DNA from: Mesaphorura yosii | Lineage: Eukaryota > Arthropoda > Collembola > Poduromorpha > Tullbergiidae | DNA: 64,000 bases | Assembly: GCA_009869945.1 (NCBI GenBank) | Contig: WIXG01000027.1 | Coordinates: 310,001-374,000 of the forward strand | Direction: 5' to 3' | Part shown: positions 25,334 to 39,400 of the stretch, in pieces | Layout: each line of letters opens with the position of its first letter | Numbering within the stretch: the stretch's first letter is position 1 | Position numbers and translations under genes: made by a program | Notes under the pieces: generated by a model | What the model saw: only the letters and a program-made list of their open reading frames with translations | The model's database searches: none | What the model was told of the DNA's origin: nothing

Positions 25334-25381
25334 TAGCAAAATGCATTCCGGGAAAGGGTTTTCGGAGAAAAGACGTAAGAC
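25334..25381 (-). repeat. Right terminal inverted repeat of the fold-back element
   Basis: This is the reverse complement of the left arm with scattered differences. It is preceded inward by degenerate units beginning GGCAAA (25,286-25,333) that carry AACAGTAT twice. Confidence 0.65.
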
Positions 25382-25390
25382 TGAAAGAAA

Positions 25391-28300
25391 GAGAGGAAAC
25401 TTGCTCTGCACTAAATATTTCTCTACGTGCACATAATTCGCGAAATGTTACTTCGTTGTTGAATCGACAACACGTCATATCTGCATACAAATAGAAGACC
25501 CGCGTTGTATCGAGGGATTGTTGCACTCGACTGCCAAATGTTTTTATTTGTTGCTGGCACTGAAAGTAACATTAGGAATTTAAGAAACCTTTCAGGTAAC
25601 TCTTCGTTCCCAAATTCCAGAAGATGTCTTGCGTAGAAAATATATGATCATCAATTACGAAGCCTGCATTTTATATCTAGCTCAATAATAATTGTTTGAC
25701 ACATAATTTACGATTCACGGCTTACCGTATTCCCGTTCAGGGCAGCATATTATTATTCAGCAAAGACGTGTCCTCGCATTTACATGTTTCACGCTGTTTG
25801 GCGTCTCGCAAGTGTAAAGTTAACCAGAAATGGCATGTTATTTGCTCTTGTAGAAATACAAATACAAATTCATTTGTAATGCACTGCAGCTTGTGATTGT
25901 AAAAACTGAACTGGGTGCCTCACAAAAGTCTGCGGTGCACGAAGGGTTTACATGTGCGCCACCCTTCTTGTGTGCATGTGTAACAATTGAAACACGATTG
26001 CATTTGCAGAGAACGCATTGTAAGTGATGTGACCCTTTCAGTTCAAATTGTGTAAACTTCCGACTCCGAACTTTCATTACCACGCACCACGCCGCACTAC
26101 CATTCTGCTTCTGTTCCAGTTGCGGTATGAACTGACAAGACACAAGGCAAAGTTCAGTATGGAGAGACAAAAGGGCGTGTATGAAGTCATAATGATGAAA
26201 AACTACCCTTCTATTAAGTAGCGGCGTTTGTTCTTTCCTGTCGGTTCTTCTGGGTATGTCGAGCAGATGGAAACGAGAAAAATTGACTGGTATATCGGTA
26301 AATTATTAACGAAATTTTTAACCCAGTCTACCTTACTGCTCTCGTTCGAGTCCGTATTCCACTTTTGATATTAGAGATGGCAACAGCAGCAGATTTAGCA
26401 GCAATAAATATTAAACACTTTAGAGGCGATTCGTTGCTCAATGAACTTAATACATAATGTAATAATCAACATGAATTTTTAACACAGATCCTCTGTAATC
26501 CTCAAGTGAAAGTTACGGCGATAAACTTCGCAGCTCACTTCTCAGGCGGCGAGCCGCAATATTGCGCACGACAATTTGCATTATTATGCAACGAGCTTTT
26601 ACCTTGAGAACGCGCTCGCTCTTGTGTTGGTCAGTGCGTCACTGGAGATAATAACAATAAATATGAATAGAAATTGCAAAAATTAAGGCCAACAACGACA
26701 CTGCAGTAGCGCACGACTTCTGTTCTCTTCTCCAAAGGAAAGAAGGGTCTTTTGTAGGTTGGAAGTACACGTATCAAATTAATAACACCAGCACAATGGC
26801 CACGGCCACAGCTACCGCGCACGTCGCTTCAGCTTCAGCTCGGGTTCTGGCTTTTCGTGCTGTGTTTTCAATTTGATTCGGCATTTTTTAACTTCTGCTC
26901 CGAGTTCCACTGAATTGAACCTTAAAAATATTAAGGTCTATTCATGCATTAGCAAGACGACGAAGTGTTAAGAACCGTGGGATTATTACGTTAAGTCGCT
27001 TTCATTCCGACAACGTATACAAGCTATTTTGGGGCACTCGATATTATTTATCACAGTGTGTCAAAACAAGCAGTGGAACAGCCGGCGACGCTGTGTAATG
27101 CGTGAATGCAATTAGCTATGCTTTTCAGACACTTTTACCTTTGCGTGAAAGGAATTCATAGTACAGCCATGGAATGACTTTTTTCTGTTTTGTTTCCATC
27201 AAACTAAAGCAAATTCATCAAGTGCTAAAATAACAACAGCATTAACTTCTCATTGCTTTAACAAGCAAAAACGTCAAAGAAGGCAGCAATGAACTCAAAT
27301 GACGTGAATGAAAAATTGCTTCAGCCCGAGATATATCAACATGACACTCTGCTGCGCACGAGTGCCTAAACCTGTGTTTGTTTCTGGAGAAAATATTGAA
27401 CCTTTCTCAGCGACTGACATGTTGCTTTTGATGTGAATGAACAGGGCGAAAGAAGTAATACATAAGAAACCGACATCGATAGAATTATGGCTGAGTCAAT
27501 TATGTCGTTCATTATTGCAGTTCATGATTCATGCATAACTATCGTTTATTGTTTTTGTTGGACATGTTCCATAAAAGTTTGTGTAACTGAACCAGAAATA
27601 TATTTCCATATATATCATTTGACAAAACAGAGTGTTTGGCGATCAGTACGCGTACTCGCAATGCAGAGAAATTGGAGCCCAAAAGTTTTAATAATTATCT
27701 TTTAATTTTTTCCTGTTGCAAGGAACGAATGGAAGTAAGCTGATATCGGAAGCCAAAAGTATGAAACTGGCTGGGGCCGGGTTTCGTTATATGTTTTTTG
27801 TTCATTAAGCGTGCTGTAGGGGAACACATTTTGTGCAAGCTGCATCATAGTTTGCACTCTCGTATACGGATAGTAGTAGCAGAAATGTTAGTTTCACCTC
27901 CCTTCCCGGCTTCTGCTTGCTGGAGTTTCTTCCAATTTCGGCGTAATTATACACATCTGCCAAAACTAGTTTAGCATTAGTAAAATAGATCAGGCACGAC
28001 GTTCAACTTAACGCTACAAGCAGTAAGTTACTTTCCATGCGTGGCGCACTTGTACTCTGGCGAACACAATCTGCGGTTGATGGTTAAATGTCTTCGCTTC
28101 AGTAGTTCTGATAAGGAAATTTCCACCGACCAGGAGAATAAAATCAGAATATTTGTTGTACAAATGGGATTACAGTTGCCCAACATCGTTAGCAATCTGA
28201 TTTTGGTACTTCACGTGCCCTTTCATTGCTTCAAAGTCAAATGATACCTCGTTTTCAATCTTAGTGATTTGTGATGACTAACTGCTGCCCGGTTAGAGGT

Positions 28301-31300
28301 TAATGGCGCGTGATGCATGATGAGAAATTATCTGAAATAGTCCATTGGAAACATATGTAAGTCTTTGAAATTTACCTTTTCCTACAAAATAAAGGCGCAG
28401 ATCGTATTCACTAATTTTGACAGCAAATTGTACGCTAGAACGCTAGGTAGAACGTTGGTTTCTATTTTCGTATTCAATTACCCAGCAAACCATTGCATGA
28501 TTTGACATAGTTTGTTCTGTGGAAAAGTAAAAGTGGAGTGAAAGGAGCGGTACTGGAAGATAAAACAAACTGAAAACCCCACGGGACCAACTAACCCGAA
28601 GTAAAAACAGCCCTGTGAAGCCAGTACAGAACAGAAAGATCAAACTTACATAATAGGGCCAAGTTACATCGGAGTGTACACATTTTACATGAAATTACTC
28701 GAAGCACATGTCGACTGACCAGGAGGTTGAAGTCTGTTTCGGAAATCAAATCGAAAGAGGAGGAAGTATTAAAAATATATAAAGTCAGCATGGAGTAAAT
28801 GCTCAAACGCTCTCGTATGTTTGTAGCTCGACTTCAAACGCACATAGGGTGGGTCACCAATGCCTTGAGAGTTTGAACAACAAATGATTTTCATTCCGGA
28901 TTCACAAAACTCTTCTTGTACACAGAAGGAATTGTCCTTGTAAGCTAAAGCTCAGAAAGCTATGAAACAGGATCGGGAAGAATGACCAACAAGAAAAGAA
29001 CAACAATAAGAACAGATTTGCCAGGATCATATTCACTACAAAGTTTTGATCATTTCGAGTCAGAAAAGAAAGCAAGCCGAGTCGACGAGGGTCGTTCAGA
29101 AAATGTTGCCTGTTTTCTTTCTTCTCTTCCTGCACTCTCAAGATTAACTCTAAGCGCCGATCGTATAATCTTAACCTAATGCGAAGGTCCAAGCCCTGAA
29201 ACTAGCAAACTGTAACAGGAACAAAAAGGTTCATGCTTGAAAAATAAAGTTCGTACTTCCTTTTCTGTATTCAATTGTGCCAGTCACTGTTGCTTGTAGT
29301 TGCTCAACACAGAAGAAAGGAAAGTAAAAAGAGCAGGCCATTGATTTTCACGTAGGAAATTGTGTAATTAGAAAATGTGAGCTCGGGCTCAACCTTGTGG
29401 ACCACTTTTCATGCAAGAATAAGGCACGCCCGCATTCGCATTATTTCTAGGCCAGAAACATTTGCATTCTGAGGAAGAAGTTCTTCTGCCTGAAGAATAA
29501 CAAAAGGTGGATGGGACAGCGGAGCGTTCCACTAGAATTCCAGGACAAATCCTGGTGGCTCGGAAGCCGGAGGTGGAATAGGCCAAAGCATCATAACCTC
29601 AATCTGTTGGTTTTCGTGTGGAATGTCTTGGATTACGGAGTACCAGATAAGAATACATAATAATAAACATTCACAGTTTAGTGTTGTGCTGTGTTGTTTT
29701 TGCATTACCATTCCTCGCGCAACACAGTGCAGCATAGGAAAAACAAACAAATTTCTTGTGGCATGGTGATGTGCAAATCTTTTACTTCCTTTTTCAGCGT
29801 TGTCGTTCCTAGCACGCCAGATTTATACGGTTTATGTTTATAAAATAAGGAAAAATAAATATTGGCAATGTTGTTAAACCAAAAAAGATAAAAGTTTACC
29901 AGGTGAACTGTTTCAGCAGACACACAGCTGAGAAATCCCAGGATACAATATAATTTTACTGCAAAACATCTTCAGTCTGATATTTTTAGTGCCTGCAATA
30001 TTTCTCGTATCTTTTGCGTGAAGAACGTCGCAAGAATGACTTTACTTTCCTTCTTGCACGCATCCAGCTCAAAATACAACACATTTTCGTCCCTAGCTGC
30101 CACAAGAGCAAGGCAATAATCGTTTCATGCATAAAAAGGGAAAAACGCGTGTCATTCCATTAAAATGATTTGAAAATGGGAAAATTGCGAAGTTGGTCAT
30201 CTTTTGTCCGACATGCGGCGAACGAAGGCGAGGTTATTGCCAAAAGAAAGGAAACAATGGCACGGTCAATTTTGAGCTTGGTTATTGTGTCAGTGAGACT
30301 TTGCTGTGGCAAAAAATGTCAACAAGGAATTGTGACAGAGTAACCATAGACAGAATGAAAAGTTTGTCGTCAAGAGCGCGAGGATAATAAGGGCAAGCAT
30401 TAAATCCGCAGATATGGACAAGATGATTATTGATTCTTGTTGTACAAGCACAAGATGTTGATTGTTTGAGATTTCTTCTGCACGTGTGTTCTGTGCGTGT
30501 TTTGATGTCGGAAACTCCATTACTATGTGATGATAGAAGCATTGGTGAGAGTGACATTGTCATCCAAAAATAACTCGATTCCCTTCATGTTCCTGTCACC
30601 GCCTTACAAGTCTATACAGCAACAACATTGCCATTGCCGGTAGTGCGTTGACCGTGTTCTCGCATTGGATTGACAAATTGAGGTCATAGTGAGGGCTGAG
30701 TTGTCCTTAGATGAGTGGAATTCATTTCCTCCTGCTAGATGCTAGACTTGGGAATGAACGAATATTCTTGGCGATATCAAGCTTGTAAATGCCTCCATTA
30801 AGGACGGCTGAACAAACGCAGGGCCCATGAAGTTTATCTGAAGCACATTAGCCGAAGAATTTACAGTTCTTTTGTCGCAGGACAAACACATTGCTGATTA
30901 GTGTTTAAAAAATAAGTGAAACGACTTAAACATAAAATTGCCCCCTTGCACTCTCCAGTTAGTCATGCTTACTACAAGAATTTTTATTAGGTTTCTGTCA
31001 TCACGACCCTATGTAACCTGGCTCAGGCTGAGAGCGGGGGAAGAATGGAACTGTAAAGCTTAAATCTGTGCACGTTTCAGTGACGATGATACGGAATGAA
31101 TGGAAGCAATTGAAAGAAGAGATAAGACCTCTTACTTTTTTACTTTTACCCTCCTCATCTTTCGGATTTATTGTTTTGTGAGAATCACTCACTCGTGACG
31201 GAGACACATGTAAATAACTGAAGGACATGAATTTAAACGAATTCCGAGTACAATTCAAGCGAATAAATTCACAAGAACAAGGAGCTCGAAACTACTGCCT

Positions 31301-32933
31301 GTGGCAGCAATAAACTCATAGGTTGTCGGATCGTAAACTTTTGCAAAAGGCAGTACACGAGTCGTTAAATAGTAATTGCTGATGATTATTTTAAGCGCAA
31401 GACCACATCACTTGAAGTACATGTGAATGAAATTATTCACGACTGGCAGTAAAATTCGCATTCGTGGATCATTTCGATTGTTATTCCAACGATTTAAAAT
31501 TATTTTCGCCTGGATTTGCGAAAATTAGCCAAGCATCCACAGCCTAAATTCTTGCCCTGGTGAGATTGAACGCGCGGGTTTAGCAGCGTGGAGTAAAAGC
31601 ACCGGGTGTTTCTTCAGGCGGCTGGGGATGAGATGAACTCTATTTACTGATAGCATTATAATGAACACCACATCACAGTCATCATCATTGCGATCATGCT
31701 CATGCCATGACGCGCCATGTTCATGGCTTTACGTCGGCCAGCGATCCCAGCATCGTGCGCGGCAGTGTAATACTTCCGCCACATTGATTTCAACGCTTGT
31801 TGACATTTGTCGTAGTTCATTCATACGTGCAGCAGCCCTTCATCTCTATCATCTGAATTGCGGTAACATCTTCACTGCTGGAGCGTGCATGCGCATTTGA
31901 ACTCGGAACTGAATTCTTTCTCTTGCATGCCGTTCATCAGGATCTGAGAAGCTTGCATTGATGTTGTGGCCCTTCTTGTACGGGAGCGAGACGAAGACTC
32001 CATGAAGCATAAACTGAATGGCAATAATCCTTAATAAAGCTTCCCTTCTCCAGATCGAGACCTGGTCGCAGTCGTATTCCACAGACATGCGAAGCTGCAA
32101 GCGCTGACTGTGATGATGATGAGTTATTTATACAACAAGAGAAGATTTTATTGATATTTTAAATTAAGTTCGGACGATTGCATTTTTCAGTTTTCCACAC
32201 TGCGTATCGTAGCTCAGAGCGAGTTCAGAGAAGATGGGGTTAAAAATATCAGCTGCAAAAAGCAAAATTGAGATCTTTGACGATTTGACTCGACGACCGA
32301 AGTTTGTGTTTAGTGACGTGAGATGATTCGGACTCAGTTGCGACGATGACTGCAAGCAGTATGCAATGAAATAATGCGAATGGAAATGACATTGAATATT
32401 AAATTTTACTCGTGTCTCGAGATGTAAATTGCAATTGCTGTACATCTCTGTTCAAGGCATTGCGTATTCTGGGTCTGGGATGCTTGCTGATTGCACGCAG
32501 TACAATCGCTGAGAGTTGAGCGGACGTCTTCTGGGGTTTCAAGATAGCTCTCACGCTGATTTTGTACCTACATTTCAGCATTTCAACGAGCTCTCATGAA
32601 TGTCAGATTGTGTAACAGTTCCCAGCACAGCGCAGTGCTATCAGGTTAATAATCGTGATCGTGATCAAGATGCTGATGCTGGTGTGATGCGACGATAATG
32701 AGAATTCACACAAAAGATGAACTGATCACGGTCTCTGCTCTGCTGACACAGTAATACGCATTGCGTGGCAGAACTCATGTGAAATGATGATTTGTTGCTG
32801 TCAATAATGAATGAGAATCTTTCGCGATTGCAAATTCCTTACATAGCAGTGCCACACCGCAACGCTCCAGCTCTTGATTCATGTGGTTTGCTCGAATTTG
32901 CACTGACGTCGAAATCAGATACACGCAAACTCT
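25391..32933. other. No gene recognised
   Basis: Open frames here are all under about 110 codons and unassigned. A minus-strand frame at 28,902-29,192 pairs a charged half with a hydrophobic half but is opposed by another open frame. No repeat family or RNA gene was seen. Confidence 0.55.
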
Positions 32934-33479
32934 TTGTGGGTCAATCGTCCACATTTTTGCCAAACAGTTCGTGAGTTGATGGTTACGCAATCCGCAACAC
33001 TCGTGTCAACACCTTCAGCTTCAGTGTTGGACATAACACTGAACAATACTGAAATGGTTGACCGATGGGCGTATCATCAATCACGTTCTCATTTGGAGTA
33101 CAGACGCGTAATTATTGTTTACTTTCTAAAACAAGTCATGTCAAATCAGTATCGAGCAAGGCAAGGAGCGAGAAGAATTAAAAGTGTCAACTTGACCAGA
33201 TTCCACGGCAGCCAGAAACCAGTAACCAGTACTACTGCCTTCTGCTTTGTGTTTGGCAAATCATTGTGCCGCGCGTACGCCATAAATACGTGCATTAAAT
33301 TGAATTTACTACAGCATGACCAATTTTTGTGCGAATCATTGACTAAATGGAACGCAGCATGCATCATTTTTATTATTGTAAATAGTTATTGCGATCTTGA
33401 TAGTGGATTCATTCATAACGCTTTTATTATGTCGATACGGACGCACGGCATGGCATGGCCGGGGCATGCGTTGCGTTGA
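32934..33479 (+). other. Unassigned open frame, 181 codons
   Basis: This is the second longest open frame in the window. It opens at a TTG; the first ATG is at 32,979, leaving 166 residues. Composition is even and protein-like, with seven Cys in the ATG-initiated part and a hydrophobic patch AACIIFIIVNSY near the C-terminus, but no signal peptide at the start and no recognised domain. The flanks show no obvious promoter or polyadenylation signal. By a rough estimate a frame this long is uncommon, though not excluded, by chance. Confidence 0.2.
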
Positions 33480-36400
33480 GAAGATGAGGACAGACCCAAA
33501 GTACGCAAGTACGCACCATTGTCTCTCTGGTTGACTCTAGGTCTTTTGATCTCTTCTGCTGCAAAAAAAATAGAGAATTGGTTATTTCATTCTTATTGAT
33601 TGGAATCATGCGATTGCGATGACAATAAACCATGACCAACACAAGTCGCTCGCTCCTTTTGTTCTCCGCTGCTGTTATTGTGTTATGACAAGGCAACTCA
33701 TCGTGTTCTACTCAAAGTACAGTTGGGATTGACATTGAGCATAATTAAGTACATGTTAAAATGGTACTCGTTGTTCTCGTTTCTCACAGCCTGATCTCAT
33801 CTTGAATGTGGACAAAATCTTGACCCTAATTATTGCTTTATGCTTGGGATATGGATTAGGCTGATTGTTACATTAAATATGCAGCTATCATTCCAATCCA
33901 ATACAAATGCAGTGTCTGTATGTTTTTTAAGGTGGATATTTATAACTATGCATTGTTTTCATCTCATTGTTATCGGACTCGACAGCTCGAACTGCAAAGT
34001 TAAATGAAAGACCAAAAAGGGTTGACCGACTGCTTTAAATGGCGGCTAAGTTGTTGCTATTTTTGTCTAAGCTCTGATTATAAACATTTTGTTCATTTAA
34101 GGAGATACAGATTATTTGCAGTAGCAAGGACTACGACCAAACACACGAATCGTATTGCCTTGTATAACTTGCCTATGTCTAGGAGTAAGACACAACATAC
34201 ATGAAATTCGATTTACGTGTGTGCTATTAACCTGTCAAACAGATAACGTGGACATTTAATCAAAGCAGAAAACGGTAGTTTACACAACCTTGCCTTGGGT
34301 TCTCGCCTTGTCTTATGTAACAAGATACGATGAGATCTGCCATCAAGAAGTGAATTGTGTTCAGTTTGCACGACATGCATGGCTCACCTTGACTCGAATG
34401 ATTTGCGAGCCAGAAATAATTGCAGAATTTGCATAGGTCGTGATACGTTTGCTTCGATCACGACCACGACACGACTCATCATTTACGATTCGCTTGACCA
34501 AAAGGCAACGCACGTGGGCCATCTCGATCTTGCAGTGCGCAAATTCTGTATTCGTTTTAGGTCGATTTGGTGCGTCGAGATTAAAGGTGACACGCAAACG
34601 TAGTAATTAATCATTTCATTGACATTCTAATTGGGAAAAATTAATTTCAGTTACGCCGAGATAATGAAGTAATTATTTAAGGTGTGTCTGACTTGCGAAG
34701 CGGACTAAGCACGTTTCACTCGCAAGGAATTTGGATTGCCGGATTGCTTATTTCGCTCCGCTTCATTAGTCATAATAATTATCCCTTATGAACAACGTAT
34801 TTCATTATTTACCTTACTCGATTTGGGCTGTGTGGTAACAATTTACTCTCGAATTCAATGTGCTGTGAAAATAAGATTACGGCTGCCAACGACAGAACGC
34901 GGCGAGACGGGCAAACCGTATCATTAAATCCGATGATATTTCAAATGACGGACTGAGAAAGAGCAAAATTATTTCGCCCCGACGATGATTCCGACACGTT
35001 TCATTACACACTGAAGGCACATTGGATTCTGTGGATTCAGAAGATCTTCAAACTCACCTGGCGCTATAATTTAAAATATACGGATCGTCGTCTTCCAGAT
35101 AATTGTATCATTTTAATGACTTTTAATTCTGCTGAGTAATACCCGCACTAGACCACGACGAGCTACGGTCTCACCCTTTACTTTTCCCGGCGCATCATCG
35201 TGAGATTCTCTGGAGTTGAATCTTGATCTTATTGGCACTCGCAGCAGCTTTAAACTCGCACGACCTAACTTTAGCAAATGCGTAGTCTGAAGTGAAATGA
35301 TAACGTTTAGGTGCCATGATCAGTGTTTTGTTTAAACAATTAATTAAATGAACAAAGTGCTTGCGACTCTGAGGTCACGTTGAGCCAAATCATCAGAAGC
35401 ACAAGGATGCTTGATGCACGATAACGTGAGCTTAAACGCATTGCTTGCAAACTGGCCCATATTTTTGACCCTCATCTCCGAAACAAGATCAAATCCACAG
35501 GCGTCATGCATGATTACAATGAAATGAAGTATGTGAAGATGAGTTCAGATTTTTTTTTACACCTTATTGGCTTTTTTCATGATGATTTGCCGGTCGACCT
35601 GATGTAATCCTGTACTTGTTGCAGTGCGCATGCTACTCGTGGCATGTAATACTATAATGCAAAGTTTAGATCGCTGCCAGGCCAAGTCTGCCCGTGATTA
35701 GATTCTTTTCCTAAACGATGATGATGCATTTCTATTTACACTCTTAGTTTATTGACTTTGACTCGAGCACAAGTACATGTGCAGATAATGGCTGGCCATT
35801 TGTAATAATGTTTTTATCATGTAATGTAATCTCTGCAGACGCACTTTCTAAACTGCTGTCGAACAAGTTCAAAGCAAAGAGTCGCGTATGATTGAGTTAC
35901 AGCGCGAGAATCGTAAACTGTAAATTGCAGGTGAGAAGTGCTTATTTTAATTGAGGGATCGTTACAAAGGCGGTCGATGATATTAGTGGTGGTAAGAACT
36001 TTGCCAATTACTTGTTCCACCACAAAGTAATCTGATAATGAATGAAATGCCAAAGCCTGAGATTAGAAGATTGGATCCATTAGTTGATTAAATAAAATAC
36101 ATAGTTGACTCGAAGTGCGACGAGTCTCCCCTCCAACACTCTTGTAACAAGACTCCTACTGAAATTCGAATTTGCCTTTGCAAATTTAAATCCGTAAAGA
36201 ATCTCAAGTTGCCTTGCAAAATGTTTACATTTCCCACAAATATTTACGAAAAATTGCAAGCATGCAATATTAGTATAGAAACTTGAGTGCTTTGTGTGTC
36301 TTTTATCGGAGCCATAAATGTCACAGATCAGTAACAATATGTTCCAAAGGAAAGGGCAAGGCGGATTGACTTGTCCACTCATACATTATTTATAGCGTCA

Positions 36401-39400
36401 GCATACGATAATCAGAATCATCAAAAAATCCAAATACAATGCGTAAAATAGGCTTGAATTGTTTACTGCTCGATTTACCTATTTTTGTGACTGCCATTAA
36501 TATTTAATGGCTTGCGCTTTGTGCAGGGGACGCAAACCCAAATTCAAATGCTATTCCTACACTACAATGACGCTACAAAGGTCGCGATAAGAAACTATTT
36601 GCTACTTTTTCGCACTAAACTTTATTTCACGACTTCTCGAACATTTTTACGACTTTAGTTTATATTACAAGGAAATTGTCGTCAACATTTCGTTTCGGGA
36701 ACTCACTCATATACGTCTGCTCGGCTCTGTTCCCCCACTTGTTCATAAAATTGGTATAAATGGAATGACATTGAACCAGATTCAGAAACGAACGACGTGC
36801 CGTGCCCGACCCCAGTCAGAGCAGCGAGCAGATGTGTTCAAACATGCGGGTTTAATGTTAGCGAAATATTTTGCAAAACAATCACTACTGGAGAACGCCA
36901 ACGGAAGCATGATTCATGTTATGCAAATTCTTACCCTGCTGCATCAGAGTAGTACTTTCTGCAAGGCAAGGTCAAGAGTTGCAGAAACGCGAGGCAATAG
37001 TTGAACAATGTAATTTTCTTTTATGATATAGACTTAATTACAGTAACACTTCGTAAAGTTAAACGAAGCTGCACGTATTCGAATTCGCAAAGCAAATTCA
37101 AGTCAAGTCATCAAAAGGAGCATAAACTCGCCTACCTACGCAGCTGCCTGCCTCACAGATGAATAATACAGGCAAAAGAGACCCTGTAAGCCATCAACAA
37201 AGAAAAAAACTGACTTCCCTCTTTACAAGTCATCGCCAACGTTGACCACGGCTGTCCGCCGGTGTGGTGCCAGAACATACGTTTCAATAATTGCGAGATG
37301 ATTCATGATGCTGCCTGACAGAGATCCACACTCAACTGCCAACAAGCTCGAAATTTGCATTACAACATTTACGCTGAATTATACGTTTCCATTTTTCGTA
37401 ATCATTAAATCGAATCTGAATTTTTACAAGACCACAAGAGGAAGGGACAAAAAAACCTGCGCTACGAGCGAGTTAGGCGCTCTGTTAATAAAAATGTTTT
37501 ACAATATTATTATGATTCTATTGCTCTTGGAATATTAAATAGGGAATACCAGAACAATTGTGGTTTTGCACGTCTTGAACCCTTCTCAGTCCTTCATTGC
37601 GCACTGCAGTGAACGATTTTCTTGCGATTTGTGGTCACTGCCTTGCTTTTCTTTGCTCAGTCTGACTTGGTGCTTGGACCTGTAATTTTTTCATTACTTT
37701 TTACCATATTTGTGCAGAGTTCATATTTCATCTTTGCCTTTATCGATATCTTGAATGATTTTAATAAATACTAGGTGCACACGAATCCGCAGGCTGTCGA
37801 ACTTGGGCCTGAGCTTTGCACTGGCGACTGGCGAACAAGTTGAATGAATGGTGCCAACTGCCAGGAATGCTCCGTCGTAAACGCAATTCAACGTCCAATG
37901 CTGACCATTTATAATTTAGGAGACGCTTAGCCATTAAAACTCCAAACTAGATGAAATTAAATGAACACATCCTTGCAAATTATGGATGATGGTTTTATTA
38001 CATCACATAAAACATTTCGCATGATTAAAATTGTGGGCATACATCAAGTTTCCACTTGAGACGGTAATTGTGGTCGTCTGTTTATGGTGATGAAAGTTAT
38101 GGCTTCATAATAATGAACGACTCGACCACGACCAAATAGCAGAACCGTCAAATGAAGATATCACTCATCATTATCGCGCCTTTGACATATTGTTATTACG
38201 AACACTTCGTAATCACCAGCCCCAGTCCAAGAAGCGACAGAATGCGTAACCGATTAAATTAAAACGTAGACGAAAGTTTTAAATAGTGTGACATGCTCTG
38301 CCCAGCGCGACTCTGTAAGTAACGTAAACTTTTTTTTATAACGTAAACATTGATGACGTGACTTCAAAGTGCTATTACGAATGGACGCGTAGGTGATGTG
38401 ACACAGTGCAGGTATTTCGAATTTTGCACGGTTGATCGGCTGCCAGCATTCTGGATGGTTTATTTCAATGCGGCATAAAATTTTCATTAAGTTTAACTAA
38501 ATCTCGCACGGTTTGGTAGTCGGCTGAATATGACACATACGAACTGGTTATTGAGCCTACTCGTCGATACTTAATGCTCGTGTTGAACAAAGAAAATCAT
38601 GCGTGTAATTAATGCACATAATTACTGCTCCTCGTCCTCGTCCAGTTGCAGATGCTGAAGTGGATGGCGATGATCGACCATATTAAGTAATTCTTTCGCT
38701 ACCAAGTCATAAGAAATAAGGTGTAATAACTCTTCCCTATCAAGTGCCATCGAAAAGAGAAGCGGACTTTTCCTCAGCATATAAATTGCTCTCCCACATT
38801 AACCAACTGGTGATCCATTCACGTAATACAAATTTTCAGGCAATAAAAATCATTCAGACAATTTTTTTTTCAAATCAACCAGTTATCAGTTCCACAATCT
38901 TTATATTCCCTTCTCTTGTTATAACTTCATCAACTTTGAGAGCAAAAAGTTGTTGTATTTTATGAGACAGATTTTATGCACATTTTTGTGTTTCTCACAA
39001 AAGCCAAACTGCCGGTTATAAGGAATTCTCGAATCACGCGTCTTGGGTGGAAACTTGTTCATGTACCTGGCGTTTGGAACTTTGACCGGCTCCAGATTAA
39101 TATAGCTTAATCGTTGAGCTTTAACTAGTATCGGGATTAAAGATCAAAATGTGGGCTGAGGAATTCGTAGTTTATGGACGGTCACCCTCTGCTGGGTTGA
39201 ATACGAGACTAATTATGTCGAGGGAGTACCAACTTCAGAAAATACGAATGCATTTAACGAGTCTCTTAATGTCACAACCGCAGCCCATTCATATTCATAG
39301 CCTTGTAAAGCGTCGGCAACCTGGGCATCATTCCTCTTTTCTCTGTTTGAATGGTTACAGTCATGCTCATCGTAAAAATTGAGGCGACCAGAAAATTGTA

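Larger units (their letters stand above)
24900..25381. mobile_element. Fold-back / MITE-like non-autonomous DNA element
   Basis: The two ends are inverted repeats. The left end (24,904-24,947: GCGTCTTTTCC, then GGAATGCATTTT) is the reverse complement, with a few mismatches and small indels, of the right end (25,334-25,377: AAATGCATTCCGG, then GGAGAAAAGACG). Inside each end lies an array of degenerate 14-18-bp units. On the right they begin at about 25,286, 25,302, 25,319 and 25,335 with GGCAAA or a variant. On the left the mirrored units end in TTNCC, including two near-identical copies of TTACCATAATTCTT at 24,985-25,013. The 9-bp sequence TGAAAGAAA lies directly outside both ends (24,891-24,899 and 25,382-25,390), as expected for a target-site duplication of the hAT/MULE size class. 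There is no internal transposase, so any movement would have depended on another element. Superfamily not assigned; the 9-bp repeat is low complexity and could be chance. Confidence 0.65.

Noticed and set aside
31380-31420. CTGATGA, a hammerhead-ribozyme core element (also seen near 52,605 and 53,966)
   Set aside because: None is followed by the required GAAA core and paired stems at proper spacing.
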